DNA of 64,000 nt from NCBI GenBank assembly GCA_014526335.1, contig JACTAT010000037.1, forward strand, positions 763,777-827,776, read 5' to 3'. A program made the position numbers and the translations under genes. This document shows positions 22,851-46,291 of the stretch, piece after piece; positions within the stretch are counted from its first letter, which is position 1; every line of letters starts with the position of its first letter. The stretch comes from Chrysaora quinquecirrha (Eukaryota > Cnidaria > Scyphozoa > Semaeostomeae > Pelagiidae). The notes beneath the pieces are model-generated. The model was not told where the DNA came from and did not search any database. It saw only the letters and a program-made list of their open reading frames with translations.

Positions 22851-24040
22851 GATTGCCGATATCTTGAGTGATTGGCATATGCGTTTTGTTAGCTTCTTCT
22901 GCTGCTTTCTCCAAATTTTCTTCAGTACAGATTAATGTGGCGGCTTCGGGAAGGTCAGAAAGTAGTATGGCTTTGACCACGCTCCACTAGCTCTTATAAC
23001 TGCACAAAATCTGCGAAAGCTACTATTCAGTCGACTCGCTACTTCATTGCATGTACCGTCATATCAAGCTCGAGCGAGAGAATTAATGAATAGTCTCTTT
23101 CTTTGTCTGGTTGCTTTATGTCTATTTCAGAACGGGCTTATGACTATCCCTGCTGAATTGTCTTGTACGGAGGGTCCTAAATGCTCAAGACAAGCATGTC
23201 TTTCAGTTCAGATCTGTATGGGAAAGATAAGACTGCAGATTCATCAAATTCGTTGTTCATCATTATGTACTCTGTTTGTACATGCATCATATTGGCACGG
23301 TGAGACGTTGTTCCGCCTCTTAGATCATCATCTTTACATTGGTCACTGTCCATGATTACTGTTACAGGATACCTGTCTGCTATTTCATCTGGGAAAATCT
23401 TTTTCTATTTCATGTTTTTTTCAACACTTCATGAAGACTTAACACATCACTGTAAATAATGCCAATTCAAAATTCTTCAGCAAATATTATCTCTCTGCCT
23501 CTTGTCAGGCCATGCATTGTAACCGCAAATTGGATCTTGAATGCTGTTCCCTGCCTGGTTATCAAACTTTCAACAATATTTAGTAAGTAGTCATTGTCTA
23601 CACCTCAACAGTCGATTGCTGCCTATACCTTACTTTCAACAGCATCTGTGTCTTAAACTATTGTGCTTCAAATCTTATAAAAGCGGTTTTGATAGCCTAT
23701 TTCGCTGCCAAATTCCGTCAGGAAAATTTCTTTGATGGTTGAAGACTTAACACCGCTGCCTTCGAGTCCAAAATTTTGCAGCCATTTTGAATAATCCTGT
23801 ACCAATCCTTTTAATTTCCTTGATTCTCCATTGTCAAAAATATGTCGTAAACTGCTTTTTGAACACAAGATAGACCTCTGTGGGCTCATATTTTGAAAGT
23901 GAATATGCTCAGATAGAGGACTGTCATTCGTATATACATATACTTCAAATACTTCTTCCAGTAAGACAGGTTCTATATTATTTCTGAAGCAAATGGGTTG
24001 GGAGTAAACACAATCATCTTCAGAATACGCCATCTCATTT
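22850..24040 (-). pseudogene. Decayed coding relic of an unrecognised repetitive gene family
   Basis: Minus frames in order are: 24,033-23,668 (starts MAYSEDDCVYSQP, ends in VKSSTIKEIFLTEFGSEIGY), a segment near 23,560-23,470 (AFKIQFAVTMHGLTRGREI) and a segment near 23,395-23,175 (VTVIMDSDQCKDDDLRGG, TTSHRANMMHVQTEY). Stops and frame changes separate them. From memory, the phrases resemble a multi-copy uncharacterised cnidarian protein family ('TLHGMTRS', 'DNDDF...TLTGGGTSHR'), but I cannot verify this. Function unknown; it is not a working gene here. Confidence 0.5.
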
Positions 24041-24917
24041 CAAGATCCTTAAGGTAAACAGTGTGCGATTTGAATCCTGCAGCACACGCACAGCTATTTT
24101 TGATATTTACTTGGATTTGTCACCATGAGAAAAAAAGAAAACTTGATTATGATTATGCTGCTTTGTCGCTGAAGAAATTGTCCTTATATTTTCTCTCTCA
24201 CAATGTTTTTGGTACCCGTACTTGTGTTACAATTAATCGCAAAGCTATTTGTCATGAATTTTCCCACTTTACTGCGGGGGAAAAATGGTCCTTGTCGTTG
24301 TTTGAAAATTCATTGGAATCTTGGCGTGGTTTAACTTTTCAACACATGCTTTCTCTTTCTGCTTCTAGCCTGTTGTAGATTGCAGAAACGTACCTCTTTT
24401 TCTAAAAAAAAGTCACATGACAAGTCCTTAAACTCGATAAAGATGAAATTTCATTTGGTTTATTGTAGTGGTTGTTAATTCCCAGATTTCCCACATCTTC
24501 AAGGCAAATAATACGCTTTGTGTAGCAGATAGTAAAATAAGGCCAGGCATGTGGGTGGAAATGGCAGCCATTTTGAAACAGGCGCCCTTTTGGCAACGTC
24601 CATATTTTTGAGAGGGTTGACCCATCAGGATTTGATCAGCTGCCATAGAAAGTTTATTCCAACCTTATTCATCAGACATTCGTCACGGATCCTTCATAAT
24701 AAACCCTATTAAAATGAGCTGGTGCTGCGGGTATGGTGATCGGATCTAAAGAAGGAAAACAGAATGAACATAACGTCTCCTTTGGCGCAATATAGAATTA
24801 AATAGATGTAAATTAGCATTTAGACAGAAAAGGGCTTTTGTTTTTCTTATGTTTTAAAAACATCGACAACAGAGAAACCGAATGTAATATATATATAACT
24901 TAAGTTTGGCAGATATT
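24041..24917. other. Non-coding interval 3' of the RhoGEF gene
   Basis: It would hold the 3' UTR of the minus-strand RhoGEF gene, whose stop is at 24,918-24,920. Short frames on both strands (such as 24,428-24,646 minus) show no motif or supporting splice sites. Confidence 0.4.
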
Positions 24918-35598
<10,681 letters not shown>

Positions 35599-35610
35599 CT
35601 AGAATAGAAA

Positions 35611-35725
35611 CAACATGGCCTCACATCTATAATTTACACTAAGTGTAAATTGTAACTTTCCCATGTAAATTACATGTGGTGTAATTTATATCTGCATTTT
35701 TATCCATTGTTAAAACTGAGGCCAG
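35611..35725 (+). repeat. Left terminal inverted repeat of the giant element
   Basis: It begins CAACATGGCCTCACATC. It contains a near-perfect palindrome (AATTTACACT/AGTGTAAATT) and a second (AAATTACA-TGTAATTT-like), likely binding sites for the transposase. It starts 12 bp from the 3' splice site of the RhoGEF DH exon. Confidence 0.85.
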
Positions 35726-35995
35726 GCAGAGGCTACGGGTAAAGGTTACGGCAGAGGCCGCAAGGGCCTTCTTGGGCTTGTGGGCTTGTGGACGCCATAC
35801 CCTTAGCCTAAGCAGAGTGCTGTGTCATCATGATTCTTATAAAGTTTCGAGGTAGCTAGTTTCGTTCTATTTGTAATCTGAATTGTATTGTAGTATACCA
35901 AAGCAAGAAATATCACACAGTAATCCTCAAACTGCAACTCGAGCCTCAAAGAGCACAGGCTTACAACTAGAAAATGCAACAAATGAGGTTTTGTT

Positions 35996-38900
35996 ATGGC
36001 AGACAAGGACCCTAAATCTCAAGGTGCAGGGCGGCAGCAGGGAAGGAAAACCAACAAGGAAGAGGGATTCTTCAGGTTTGAGTTTGAGACATCTTAATCG
36101 AGAATAGTCACTTTCACTCTCACTTAATATTGTATCCCCTATTATGAATAGATTCTTTTTTGATTTACTAAACTAAAACAGCAGCAAAGTCCTGAATGGG
36201 GACTCCAAAAATGTTGGTAAATTGGGCGGGGAGACTCCAAAATTCATTTTTTAGGTAGTCTACGATTTACATCATAAGAAGGTATAATATTCAGGACAGT
36301 TGTTCAGGCTACTTTTTTCAGTATCGAATTTGAGCAAAGTTGTTTCTTGGGTCAGGAAACATGATTTATTTTCCAGCCATTTACAAAGATGCAGGTGTCA
36401 CAATCACAGTCTTGCTAAGTATTTATAGTATATTATTCAGAATTTATATTTTTGCGTTTTTTTATAATTTTTAAGAACAGCCTTTATAAGTATTAGCAGG
36501 CTGAAGTTTGGGTCAAACTTTTTTGCTATCTCTGAAACTATTTGAGATACGCAAAAGCGAAATTCACCAGGGCAAAGCTCTTCCCTGGAAAGGCATTTTC
36601 AACATGTTTCTTGAGGTGCCCGCTTAGTGAAAATCGCTTCGAAGTTAGGAAACAGGCAGGCTGAAATCGTAGCCAGGTGTTCTCATAAACAAAAATGTGT
36701 ATTAGTAGCTTAATTACGTAGCTAATATGCTAATATTTAGGCAGCTACTTGAGAAATTATCATAAGAACTCTCATACATAGAAGCTAGCTACTGCCTGAG
36801 ACAAAAAGGGTTCCGTATGTTTAACTGGCAAAAATTCAGAAACTGTGACAAAATTATTTTTTAACCTGTGCATGTTTATTCTAAATATATAGGAGAACCC
36901 CCTGGGCCCCCACTCCTTTCTTTATAAACAACAATACTTTTGTTTGAATTTTTTCATGTAAAAATTGCTTGTTCCTTGATATATATTCTATTTCCAATCA
37001 TTCTTAAACTTTCTTTTAGCATCAAAGTCCAAAGTGAAAGAGAGTGGCACAGTTGATGAGATTCTGCAGCAGCTTGATTATTTGACCAAAAGTTACGAGT
37101 CAACTGCAAAAAGTAAAAGCTCAACTCAATCTCAGAGGAAGCAGTATAAAAAGCATGTTTTCCATTATGGGTCTGTTGATGCAAACACAGGCAGGCGAAA
37201 AGTCCATTGCCCAAGAAAAATTGTGACTGGAGGATTGAGAAAAAGTCAGGATGGCTGTAGAAGTCAAGATAATGGTAACTCACTTTATTCCCTCTATCTC
37301 TATCTGAAAGAAGCAGGGCTTGCCAATATTTCTGCCTATTTGATATATAGATGTAGGAAACTTCAAGGAAACTTCAGGAAACTCAATTTCACTATTTTTA
37401 TAAACAATAAAAAACCATTGATAAACAAATAAACAATGCATTCTTGAGGGAGGGGTGTTTGGGGGTCTGGATAAGAAATGAAGAGGACCAACAATTTTTC
37501 AGTTTGGCAGCTTTTTACAAATAACAGTCATCAAGAAATGTCATAGCCATTAAACAAATTCACCTTCAACACTGTTTAACAAAGTTGCATATTCATGATC
37601 TTGTCAAGAAAAAGCTTATGGTCCTTTTATAGATAGTCTATATTGTGAAGCTTCAGACCAACCTGATTCGGCTGACACTGAGATGTTCTCATTTGATAAT
37701 ACTGAGTCTGATGATGATGAAAATGGTTTGTGTTTTTTTGATTGCTTGAATAATACCTCTTCTTTCTAAGATACTTATAGATTATTACTTTGAGTGCTTT
37801 TCATTTCACACAATAATGAAAAGATTTATATATTAGTTGAATCATGCATATCCAAACTTAAGTTTGGTATGATTGTTGGATTTTCTCTGGCCTTTTGTCA
37901 ATTTTAATTTTTAAGCCCAAGGCAAAGACCAATGTTGATGTTTTTCAGATAAAATGTTTTTGTCATTTTTCAGACCAATGGACTCTAAACTTGCATTCTT
38001 TTGAACTACCTCACACATCTTATTTTGTAAATTTTGTGGAACACAGTTCGCATTTCATATATTAAACAACTTTGCCTGTTTTTTTTTTTACCAATTAGAT
38101 TTATATGATGTTCTTCAAAGCTGCGACCCACTCATAGATGCCATTGAATCAACAACTGCAAAGGCAAAAAAAAAGCGGACTTGGTACCAAAGAGCACAAT
38201 CTTCACAAACAAGATGGGAAAATGTCAGGGGAGAAGTTCTTAATACAAGTATATTGTCACAGCAGATACCTGATAACAGCTTATGCTCTGTGTGCAATGA
38301 AAACTGCGGTGTGATAGTTTGCAAGCAATGTCGAAAGTATCAGTATCTTTGCTGTTTTTGTGATGATAAGATACATTCATCTCACCCTTTACATGATAGG
38401 CTGGTTTATGCAGAAAATCAGTTGCAGAATTTAGCACCTTGTCAAGGGATTACAGATGGCATGAAAATAATTGATATTAGTATGCAAATATGAGTTATAT
38501 GAAATTTTATTCTTTTGTCTACTGTTTATTGAAATTCCAGTTATGTTATGTGCAGTGTTCAGACTTTACATAAAATATTACTAGGGAGAGCTTGGTACCT
38601 TTGTTTTGAAAGTTTAACAAAATTAGATTTGTAAATCACTTGACAGTAGCTGAAAATCTTAGTTATCCAGTTTTCTGAATAAATCCCATTTTATATCATA
38701 AGTGATGGCTTAGCTAGAGAGTGCACATATTAATTTTCCCGATTGTAAAGTTTGCACTTGTTAGTACTTATAATGAATGGAAGTATGTTTATTTGAATAA
38801 TGGTAACATATAAACTTAATTTAAAAATATTCATGTTATATTTCAGCTCGCTTTCCAGAACTAATGTTGCCAACACACTGTGACAATTGTTGTAGTAGAG

Positions 38901-41900
38901 GAAAATGGGAAAGAACTCGCAACAACCAAGAATGCATTGTAGTTACAACTTTAGGTACGTTTCAGCCAATATTAGAAATAAATATGATACACTTAGCAGT
39001 TATAACAAGCATAGCATGTTTTGCTGATAACTTGTGTGTGACAAAAAATAAGAGCAGTAAAAGTAGGGCAAGCCACAAATAGTCAATGCATTGATTGCAC
39101 TTTGCTTTGCAAAATAAATAAGTCAATTAGCTCTTGTTTTCCTTGTTGTTAATATGATTCTTAAGAAATATGACCTACCTACCAATTGTATTTTTAAAAT
39201 TCTTGTCTGTGTTTGTTCAATACTTTCCAAACTGGACTACCAAAGCTAAATCTTGACAACAGAAGTATTTTCCAAACAAAACAGGAAGTAAAACATGCTA
39301 GGATTTGAGATATTTATTAAAGGATTAACAGAGTTTTAGACTATTAGTAATATTCAATGTAAAATTTGTTCATGTTTCAGGAAGGTTTGACCTCTGCAAA
39401 TTCACTATAGAATGTTTGCAATGTGGATATACAAAGGATCCATTTAAAGATATTTCAATAATAATTGGCTCACACTTTTGGCCTGGAACTGTTGATACAG
39501 TGACTTACCTTTTTGATGAAGATCTGTTTCAATGCTGGGACCACTACCATTTGTGGATGCCTGGCTCCTCAGAGAATGGGTTCATAGAGAGCTTACAAGA
39601 TTTGTCACTTGCAAATGGCAGAGTAAGTTCAATAGAATATCTGAGAATATAATCCCTCTAGTTGTCATTTACAGATGTTTGTACTTTATAACCACTACCT
39701 GTGATAATGAGAAGGAATCATGATGAAACATCAAGAGTGAGATCATACAAAAGATTTTCTATTCTCTTCCCATATCCAAATATTCTTAATAACAAAAAGA
39801 TGCTGTTGATTCCATAAATTGCCTCTTCTGTTAAGAAAGGAGATTCTTGTTGTGAATAACTCACTCCTGAATAAGCTGGCCATTTTCAAGCTGTTGATGA
39901 ATTTTGATGAGTAGCAGACAATAGCAATCTGCTGCAAAAAGGAAAAAGCCAACATAGCTTGAATACATAATTATCAAACCTTTTAAAAATTAAAACCAAG
40001 GCCTCTTATGTCTCTTGAATAATTTATGAGGAATTGCAAGGTCTGTCACTCTTTAAGAGGACTTTAAAAGTCCAGGGGACTTAATCTGTCCATGGGATGT
40101 CATTCTGTATTTTAGTTTTTTGTAAAAAATTTCTTCTTTGTAAATATATTTCAATAATTTATTTTTTGCTAATGTTTGCATAGTTTAACATGTTCTTTTT
40201 ATCTAATAGGTTGGCATTATTCAAAGAGAAGCCTTTTCAAATTCTTTTAAAGAGTACAAGTATTTACAGTATGAGCTAAATACTATAAGAAAAATTGACA
40301 TGTTTACCTGTCCTTCTTGCCATGTCAATCAACATGCTGCAATATTTGATGGGAACATGAAAACCTATCGCTATAAAAGTGCTGGTCGGTGAGTTGTCTG
40401 ACAATTATTTTGAGTAGATTGTATGATTGTTTAGCTCATCCATAATGCTATGACAAATGATATATCAAGCCTCTCTGTTTGTGGCTTGGAATCACTGTGC
40501 GTGCCTCAACTCCAACCTCATTTGCTCTAGGTGGACGATTGAATTACAATTCAACACAATGGTTCAAGAAAACCCATTCATTGTTCTGACCTGTGTCATA
40601 GGAATTGTATTGATCGGACAAACAAAATATCTAGTATCAGTGCATTTTGAAAGTGTTTTCCTGACATTGTTGCCCATCTGACCTGACAAGGAGGGCAATT
40701 CAACTGGCCACCTGCTACAATGTTTTTACGGCCAGGAGTGTTATATTTTCTGAGTTTTAGGCATATTAGGTCATAAAAATGCTAATTTTAGATCATTGTC
40801 TAAAAGACAGTAAAAACTCTGTGTTAATTTGTTGCCGATATACATTTGATTCTTTTAGGAGAATGCGGCAGTCTTACTATGGGGAAAATTTTATTTGTGA
40901 TAACAGCCATGTGAATGATTTGGTAAATGATGTCTACAAAGGCTCAAGATCAAAGTACAAGGTAAGTACATCTGCTGGTCTTTTTCTCATAACTTTGAGG
41001 TTTTGAAACTGAATTGCATGAGTTCTTGAGCAATTGAATTATGCAGATTTTGGGGGAATGGTTTTGATGGTCTGTATGATTATTTGCCTCTTTGCTTTCC
41101 AAAGCCTGAATTATGTCCACCTTTTGAGATTGCAGACCGTGAAAAGTTAGTGAAGTATTAGCAGAAGAAAAAATTTTAGTATAAACTGGATTTAATATAA
41201 TTCCTTATAATCTACTCCCTGATAAAGTGTTTGTTTATAATGTCCTTCTCATATGAAGTGTTTGTTTATAAGTCCTTCTGATCATAAGTTCTATTTAATA
41301 GCATTTCCTCATAACATACCAACTCTAAAATCTAATGGTCCCTTCAATCATGTTATAAAGGGATACATTTTGTGTTTGATTTAAATGGAAGAAATAGCCG
41401 ACTCTTGTTTTTGATCCCTCTCATGGCATATATTTCCTTTTGAACAGCTAACATAAAATGGATATAATTAACAAGGATAACATTGTATGCTGAAAATGCT
41501 GTTACTGTCACCAAACTGCAACTACTGGTTACAGGAATTTTTTGTAGACTTTCTTCTTGGAATCTTGTTTATTTAAAGGATGAAAAGAAATTGTTTTGGA
41601 CTCATATTTGGCAATGTTAGTATCCCTAAAGTTATTATCTTTAAATTTCAGGATGATGATGGAAGTTTATGTGGTTCGTCTCAGTGGCAAGCTGCTAGAA
41701 ACACCTTTGTAGGTGGTGGCAAACGAGATGAGACTGGTCTTGAAGTTGTCAGCTGCAGACACTGTCTTGCACAAAAGGCTGTGAACATGTTTCGAGGAGA
41801 GATATTTGGCTACGCTTATTATTTGCAGAAAATTACCATTCAAATTCCAAGTTTTATTTCAGTGATGTAGCCTGTAGATATTGGAAGTGGCTGTCAAAAG

Positions 41901-44900
41901 TTGATTATGAGCTGTCTTTGCAACAAATTCCGGCTATTGGAATGTTTCATGTTAAAGGGCATCCTCCAGCTTGCGAGGTTCCTTTTGTATTTTACGAAAA
42001 ATTTATAACTAGTTTAAAGGAATCAACACCCATAAATTTGGCATATGCCCAATCTTTTATCGCTGATAACGTCTTTGTCTTTTCTAATGAACAGTCTTTT
42101 TGCAGAGTACAATCATGACTTATATTAATTGCATTGTGAATTCAAAGCAATTCCGTACGCTATTTAAGTCATCAGAAATTAAATGTGGCAGTAGCTCACC
42201 GCAATAAGTAGTAAAAGTCAAACGGGTTGCTACATTTGCTTAAATTGATCTTCAGGACGGCCTTGTTCTTCATTTATTAAAATGCCTGCAACTTCAGATT
42301 CATTTTCTAAGGTAGGCCTTCGTGTACCACTAAATTTATGATGCCCAATTAACTGGTGTTGATTCCCTTTCATATGGCATTTCTGTCCTGATGAATTCAA
42401 TAAAACTATAATGTGACAGTCCTGCTGCTAAATCGCGGGTGAATTTAGAGCTGTTTTCTCTCTGCCGTTTTAAATTGCCAACCTTTACTATAAGCTCTTT
42501 GTTCAGTTGAAATAACAAATTTGGAAAAAAACCATATTTCCTAATAGTGAAATGTTCATCGTGCATGTAGTGGTACATGAAGACCTTCCTTTGAAAATGA
42601 ATCTGAAGTTTGAGGCATTTAGTAAATACATTTAGTAATACATGAATGAAGAACAAGGCCGTCCTGAATATCAATTTAAGCAAGCGTGGCAATCAACTTA
42701 ACTTTCTACTGCTTAATGCGGTGATCTAATGCCACATTTAATTTCTGATGACTTAAATGACATTTGTCTCCAATTACAATGAAATATGACTTTACGATAT
42801 ATAAGGCCTTATGAATGCAAAACTAATGTAGATGAAATTTACTTATTATGCTTAATTTTCTTTTTTAAGGTCTTGTATGGGGGGATGTGGAAGGAAGGAA
42901 GTGGCTACACAATTGGCGAAGAAGATGAGCAGATATTTAGCTACCTTTCTAGAACAGGAGTCACAACAAAGCACATGAAACCGGAATGTGAGTTGCATGT
43001 GTTATTAGATACCGACAAGATTGCATGAGGCTCTAGTCAAATATATAGCAGAATTTAAGTGGTTGCTAAGAAATTTTGTGTAAAAAAGCAGTCGATCGTG
43101 ATCAAATCCTTCGTGACACAAGCATTTTCCAAAATGTGAATTGATTATCTATAATTTGTACATGCTGCTCCATCTTAAAACCTTGTCCCGGTAGTTATGT
43201 TCGTTTTATGTTGCTTTGAATGGATAGGCCTTGAGAACATTATATGATTTCTCTAACAGATCGTGAAGAATCTATAACAGAATTTGCCATGTTCTGGAAC
43301 AGACGAAAATTTTAAATCTGGCAAAAAGTCTGCAAAAGCGTTTAATGATGGTTTGTTTTTTTGATAATTGTTTGCGAATGTCTTTATAAGCTAAATAATT
43401 TGTGTAAAAAACAATCTATACATCTATACATTCATGATTATATGATGATGTGTTATTTATGCTTAACTGTATGAGATATATTGAATTTTTGGAATATGTA
43501 ATATGTTTTGAGAACCACTAAGGTATTGGTGGTTAATCATAAGTTAAAATCTTTTGTCATTTTATTTCTCTTTTTCTCGGCTTGAGCTCAAACATAAGAG
43601 TATATTTATTCTAATGTAGAATAATGACATTTATTAATACCTTTGTCAGCCTCGTGTAAATGTATAAGCATTTACTCACTTTTAGGTAAAGACCAAGCTA
43701 CATTCTCTAAAAGAAGAATTTAATAGGAAGACAACTGGTCTTTCCCGTGTGTCACCCAAAAACAATAGCAGAATGGAAAAATCGGCGATAACTCATGCTC
43801 AAGGTTTAATTTACTGACTTAACCATTCTAAATTAAAACAACCGGTACCTTCAGCATCAGTTTTTAAATGTCATACAGGTAAAGTACAAAGGAGTGAAAA
43901 AATGAAACTGCTTTTCATCAAAGTCAACATTGTATCAACGCAAACCAATGGAGATGAAGATCACATGGACTTTTGTTTGCCTTTGACTGTTTAGTGAATT
44001 GAAATATGTTTTTGCAGAGAGTTATAGCTTTAAATAGAAATGCGAGATCATTCACTGACTTAAGTGACATAATGCCATTCTGTTCTATTTTGCAGTATCT
44101 CAAAATGCATTAATGTCATTGGAAATTTCGCCCATCGAAGAATATATGCTGCTTATAATGACGCTGAAAGACCTTCAGAAACTCCCAGAAGAAGGACATT
44201 ATGTTTTGAATATTCAAAGTCTAACCCAGCTGTCTTTGAAGTCATTGGATTTGAAAATCTTGTCAAAGCCAGTTGAAACTCTGCTGGAGAGATTTATTTC
44301 TCTCAACAGAAAGCTCCTTGCAAAAATACATCTTGCGGCATTGTGTCTGGTTTTGAAGACGAGGCTTTGAAACTTAGACAAAAATCCTATGTGCACAGCA
44401 GCAAAAATTGAAGCTTTATTTTATTCAAATCTGCACATCTCCAACAATATAGGACGTCTAACGGGTATTTATTTCATTTTGAGTTAAAAGGTTACCTTGA
44501 CTGTTTTAGAGCTATTTGCAACTTGATAATCTGTTATTGCATTGTGTTGTTTTTCTGTTTAATAAGATTGCTAACTTATACCAAAGACGTGAGCCACATA
44601 TTGGTGAAGAATGGTTTTGATGCAGGTTGAAAAAAATATTGCTCTTTTCAATGAGTAAAGTAAACATAGTAAGCATTTCTACAGGTAGCATTCATGTTAA
44701 TGTTTGTCTTAAAAATAACTCTTGTTGGCTATTTCGTTTTCCTTCTAGATACTTGTAAAAAGAGAAGACAGCTTCGGCTTAAAGTAGCTCGCCAAAAAGA
44801 AAAACTTAGAAAGCTCGCCCAAGATTACAATGATAATATTACTGGTTCAAATGACAAGGAAATGCGGGCCTATCCAGTTGTTGACGTGTCATCAATTAAT

Positions 44901-45847
44901 CAAGGAAACTTTCCATGGGTAATTCAGCAGACATCAAGCGTTGGAGGTGTGGTCATCAATTATCTAATTTTGTTATTCACATAGTCTTCGAACTTAAGTT
45001 ACTGAACTTCATATCCAAAATGTGAATAAATGTACTATAGTCCGTATTTTGCTAATGGTTATCAGGAAAAGAAAATGAAATTATGGTTTCTTGGGTCTGT
45101 TCGCGTAAAATAAAATACAACTGCATGTGCAATCTTTGAATTTGTCTTAAATTACATTACAGTTATTCTGGTTGCTCTTTGATATTTCATTCAAACCATT
45201 TTATAACAGTTCCACAATTCCAATTGCTAACTTTTCTGTGGAAAAGAAATTTTAGAGAATATCACTGTGTCATTCAAATTTTGGCTCTAGCAATGTATGC
45301 CTTTTTGTATTATCTGGATCGTTGACTTTCCCTTTCTCCCTTTGTCAGTAAATTCGCAACTGAAGCAAGCTGTTCTCGTCATTGCAATAAGCATAAATCG
45401 ACTTCAAGAGGAAAAGGTCATAATTGCAGAGGAGATGAAGAGCTATTTGAAGTTTTACATGGACATAAACGTTCCAGCGCTTCAAAAAGATATCCAAACA
45501 CTTCAAGGTTATATACCATTTCTGATTTCGTTGTTTACTGAGTCTTATTCTATTTTACTTATTCTTTTTCATGATGTTTGGAAATTGTATGAGAATTGTT
45601 TTAATGTTTTAATGATGAAGATGATGAAGATAATGATGATGATAACAATTTCCATGATGTTGATGACGATTATGATGTTGACTATTGTCCTTCGGACATT
45701 GCGATAGCGTTGCTATTTTTTTCAAGAAAGCTTCGAGTCAACAACCTAGCTTGTTCTGGATTAAGTTCTTCAATTTTGCAATGAGAATTTTTTTTATTTG
45801 TAGAATCAGAAAGTGAGTGTCTCTGTCGGAAGACAACAACAGAAGAG
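35996..45847 (+). pseudogene. KDZ-family DDE transposase with CxC-type cysteine clusters, multi-exon, frameshifted
   Basis: Phase-consistent exons: 35996-36023 (tentative, MADKDPKSQ), 37020-37274, 37633-37725, 38099-38479, 38847-38954, 39381-39622, 40210-40388, 40859-40961, 41652-41977, 42870-42987, 43260-43350, 43686-43803, 44096-44464, 44749-44946, 45349-45507, 45804-45847. The N-terminus has Cys clusters (CSVCNENCGVIVCKQCRKYQ; HCDNCCSRGKW) like the CxC domains of KDZ proteins. The RNase H-fold catalytic motifs are IFDGNMKTYRY (Asp at 40,348), FSDVACRYWKW (Asp at 41,864) and GYTIGEEDEQ (Glu at 42,918), followed by LSRTGVTTKHM and FWNRRK. Single-base frame changes occur near 41,825 and 43,309 and at least two lie in the 44,096-44,464 exon, which also has a TGA in one frame. 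The enzyme looks dead as assembled. It continues into the peptidase exon at 46,292. Confidence 0.88.
42162..42758. mobile_element. Foldback/MITE in an intron of the KDZ gene
   Basis: The arm 42,162-42,345 (starting ATTTAAGTCATCAGAAATTAA) is the inverse of about 42,570-42,758. It shares the phrase GACGGCCTTGTTCTTCATT. The loop is about 220 bp. There is no coding capacity; the shadow frame 42,336-42,692 crosses it. Confidence 0.75.
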
Positions 45848-46291
45848 GTAAGTTTGTTTTACTGCCTTATTTGGAATTTTCTGGTCCAATAATAGCATTT
45901 GTCAAGTTCTGAAAAGGTTGTGGGAATTCTAGCTGCCTGAGCCCCAGTGTTACCAAAATTCCAAATAAGTCTATTGCTGAACAGACATCTTTGTGAAAAC
46001 ACAGATTGTGGTTACGTTTATGTTTTGTTTTGTCCCTATGTAGCTACCTCTTTGTATCATTAGAGTTGGCACTTAGTTTTTTACAACTTCCTAAAATGTC
46101 CTCGAAATGCCTATAGATCATTCCAGTCTCTCGGACTTGCGGTAAAGCGTACAAAATTGTTCACTTCCTCTTCTTACCTTGTGTGTATTTGCTTTCAGAA
46201 TTGTCATTATTTGTTTTATAGCAGACGTTTTAGTAAGTTGTTATTAGACATTATATGATTGTTGTGATAGTTTAAAATACGTTTATTTTAG

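Noticed and set aside
44113..44370. Single 85-residue Leu-rich protein
   Set aside because: Only its start (ISPIEEYMLLIMTLKDL) fits the KDZ protein. Further on, other frames look coding (NPAVFEVIGFENLV, then IEALFYSNLHISNNIGRL), so it is a frameshifted exon rather than a gene.
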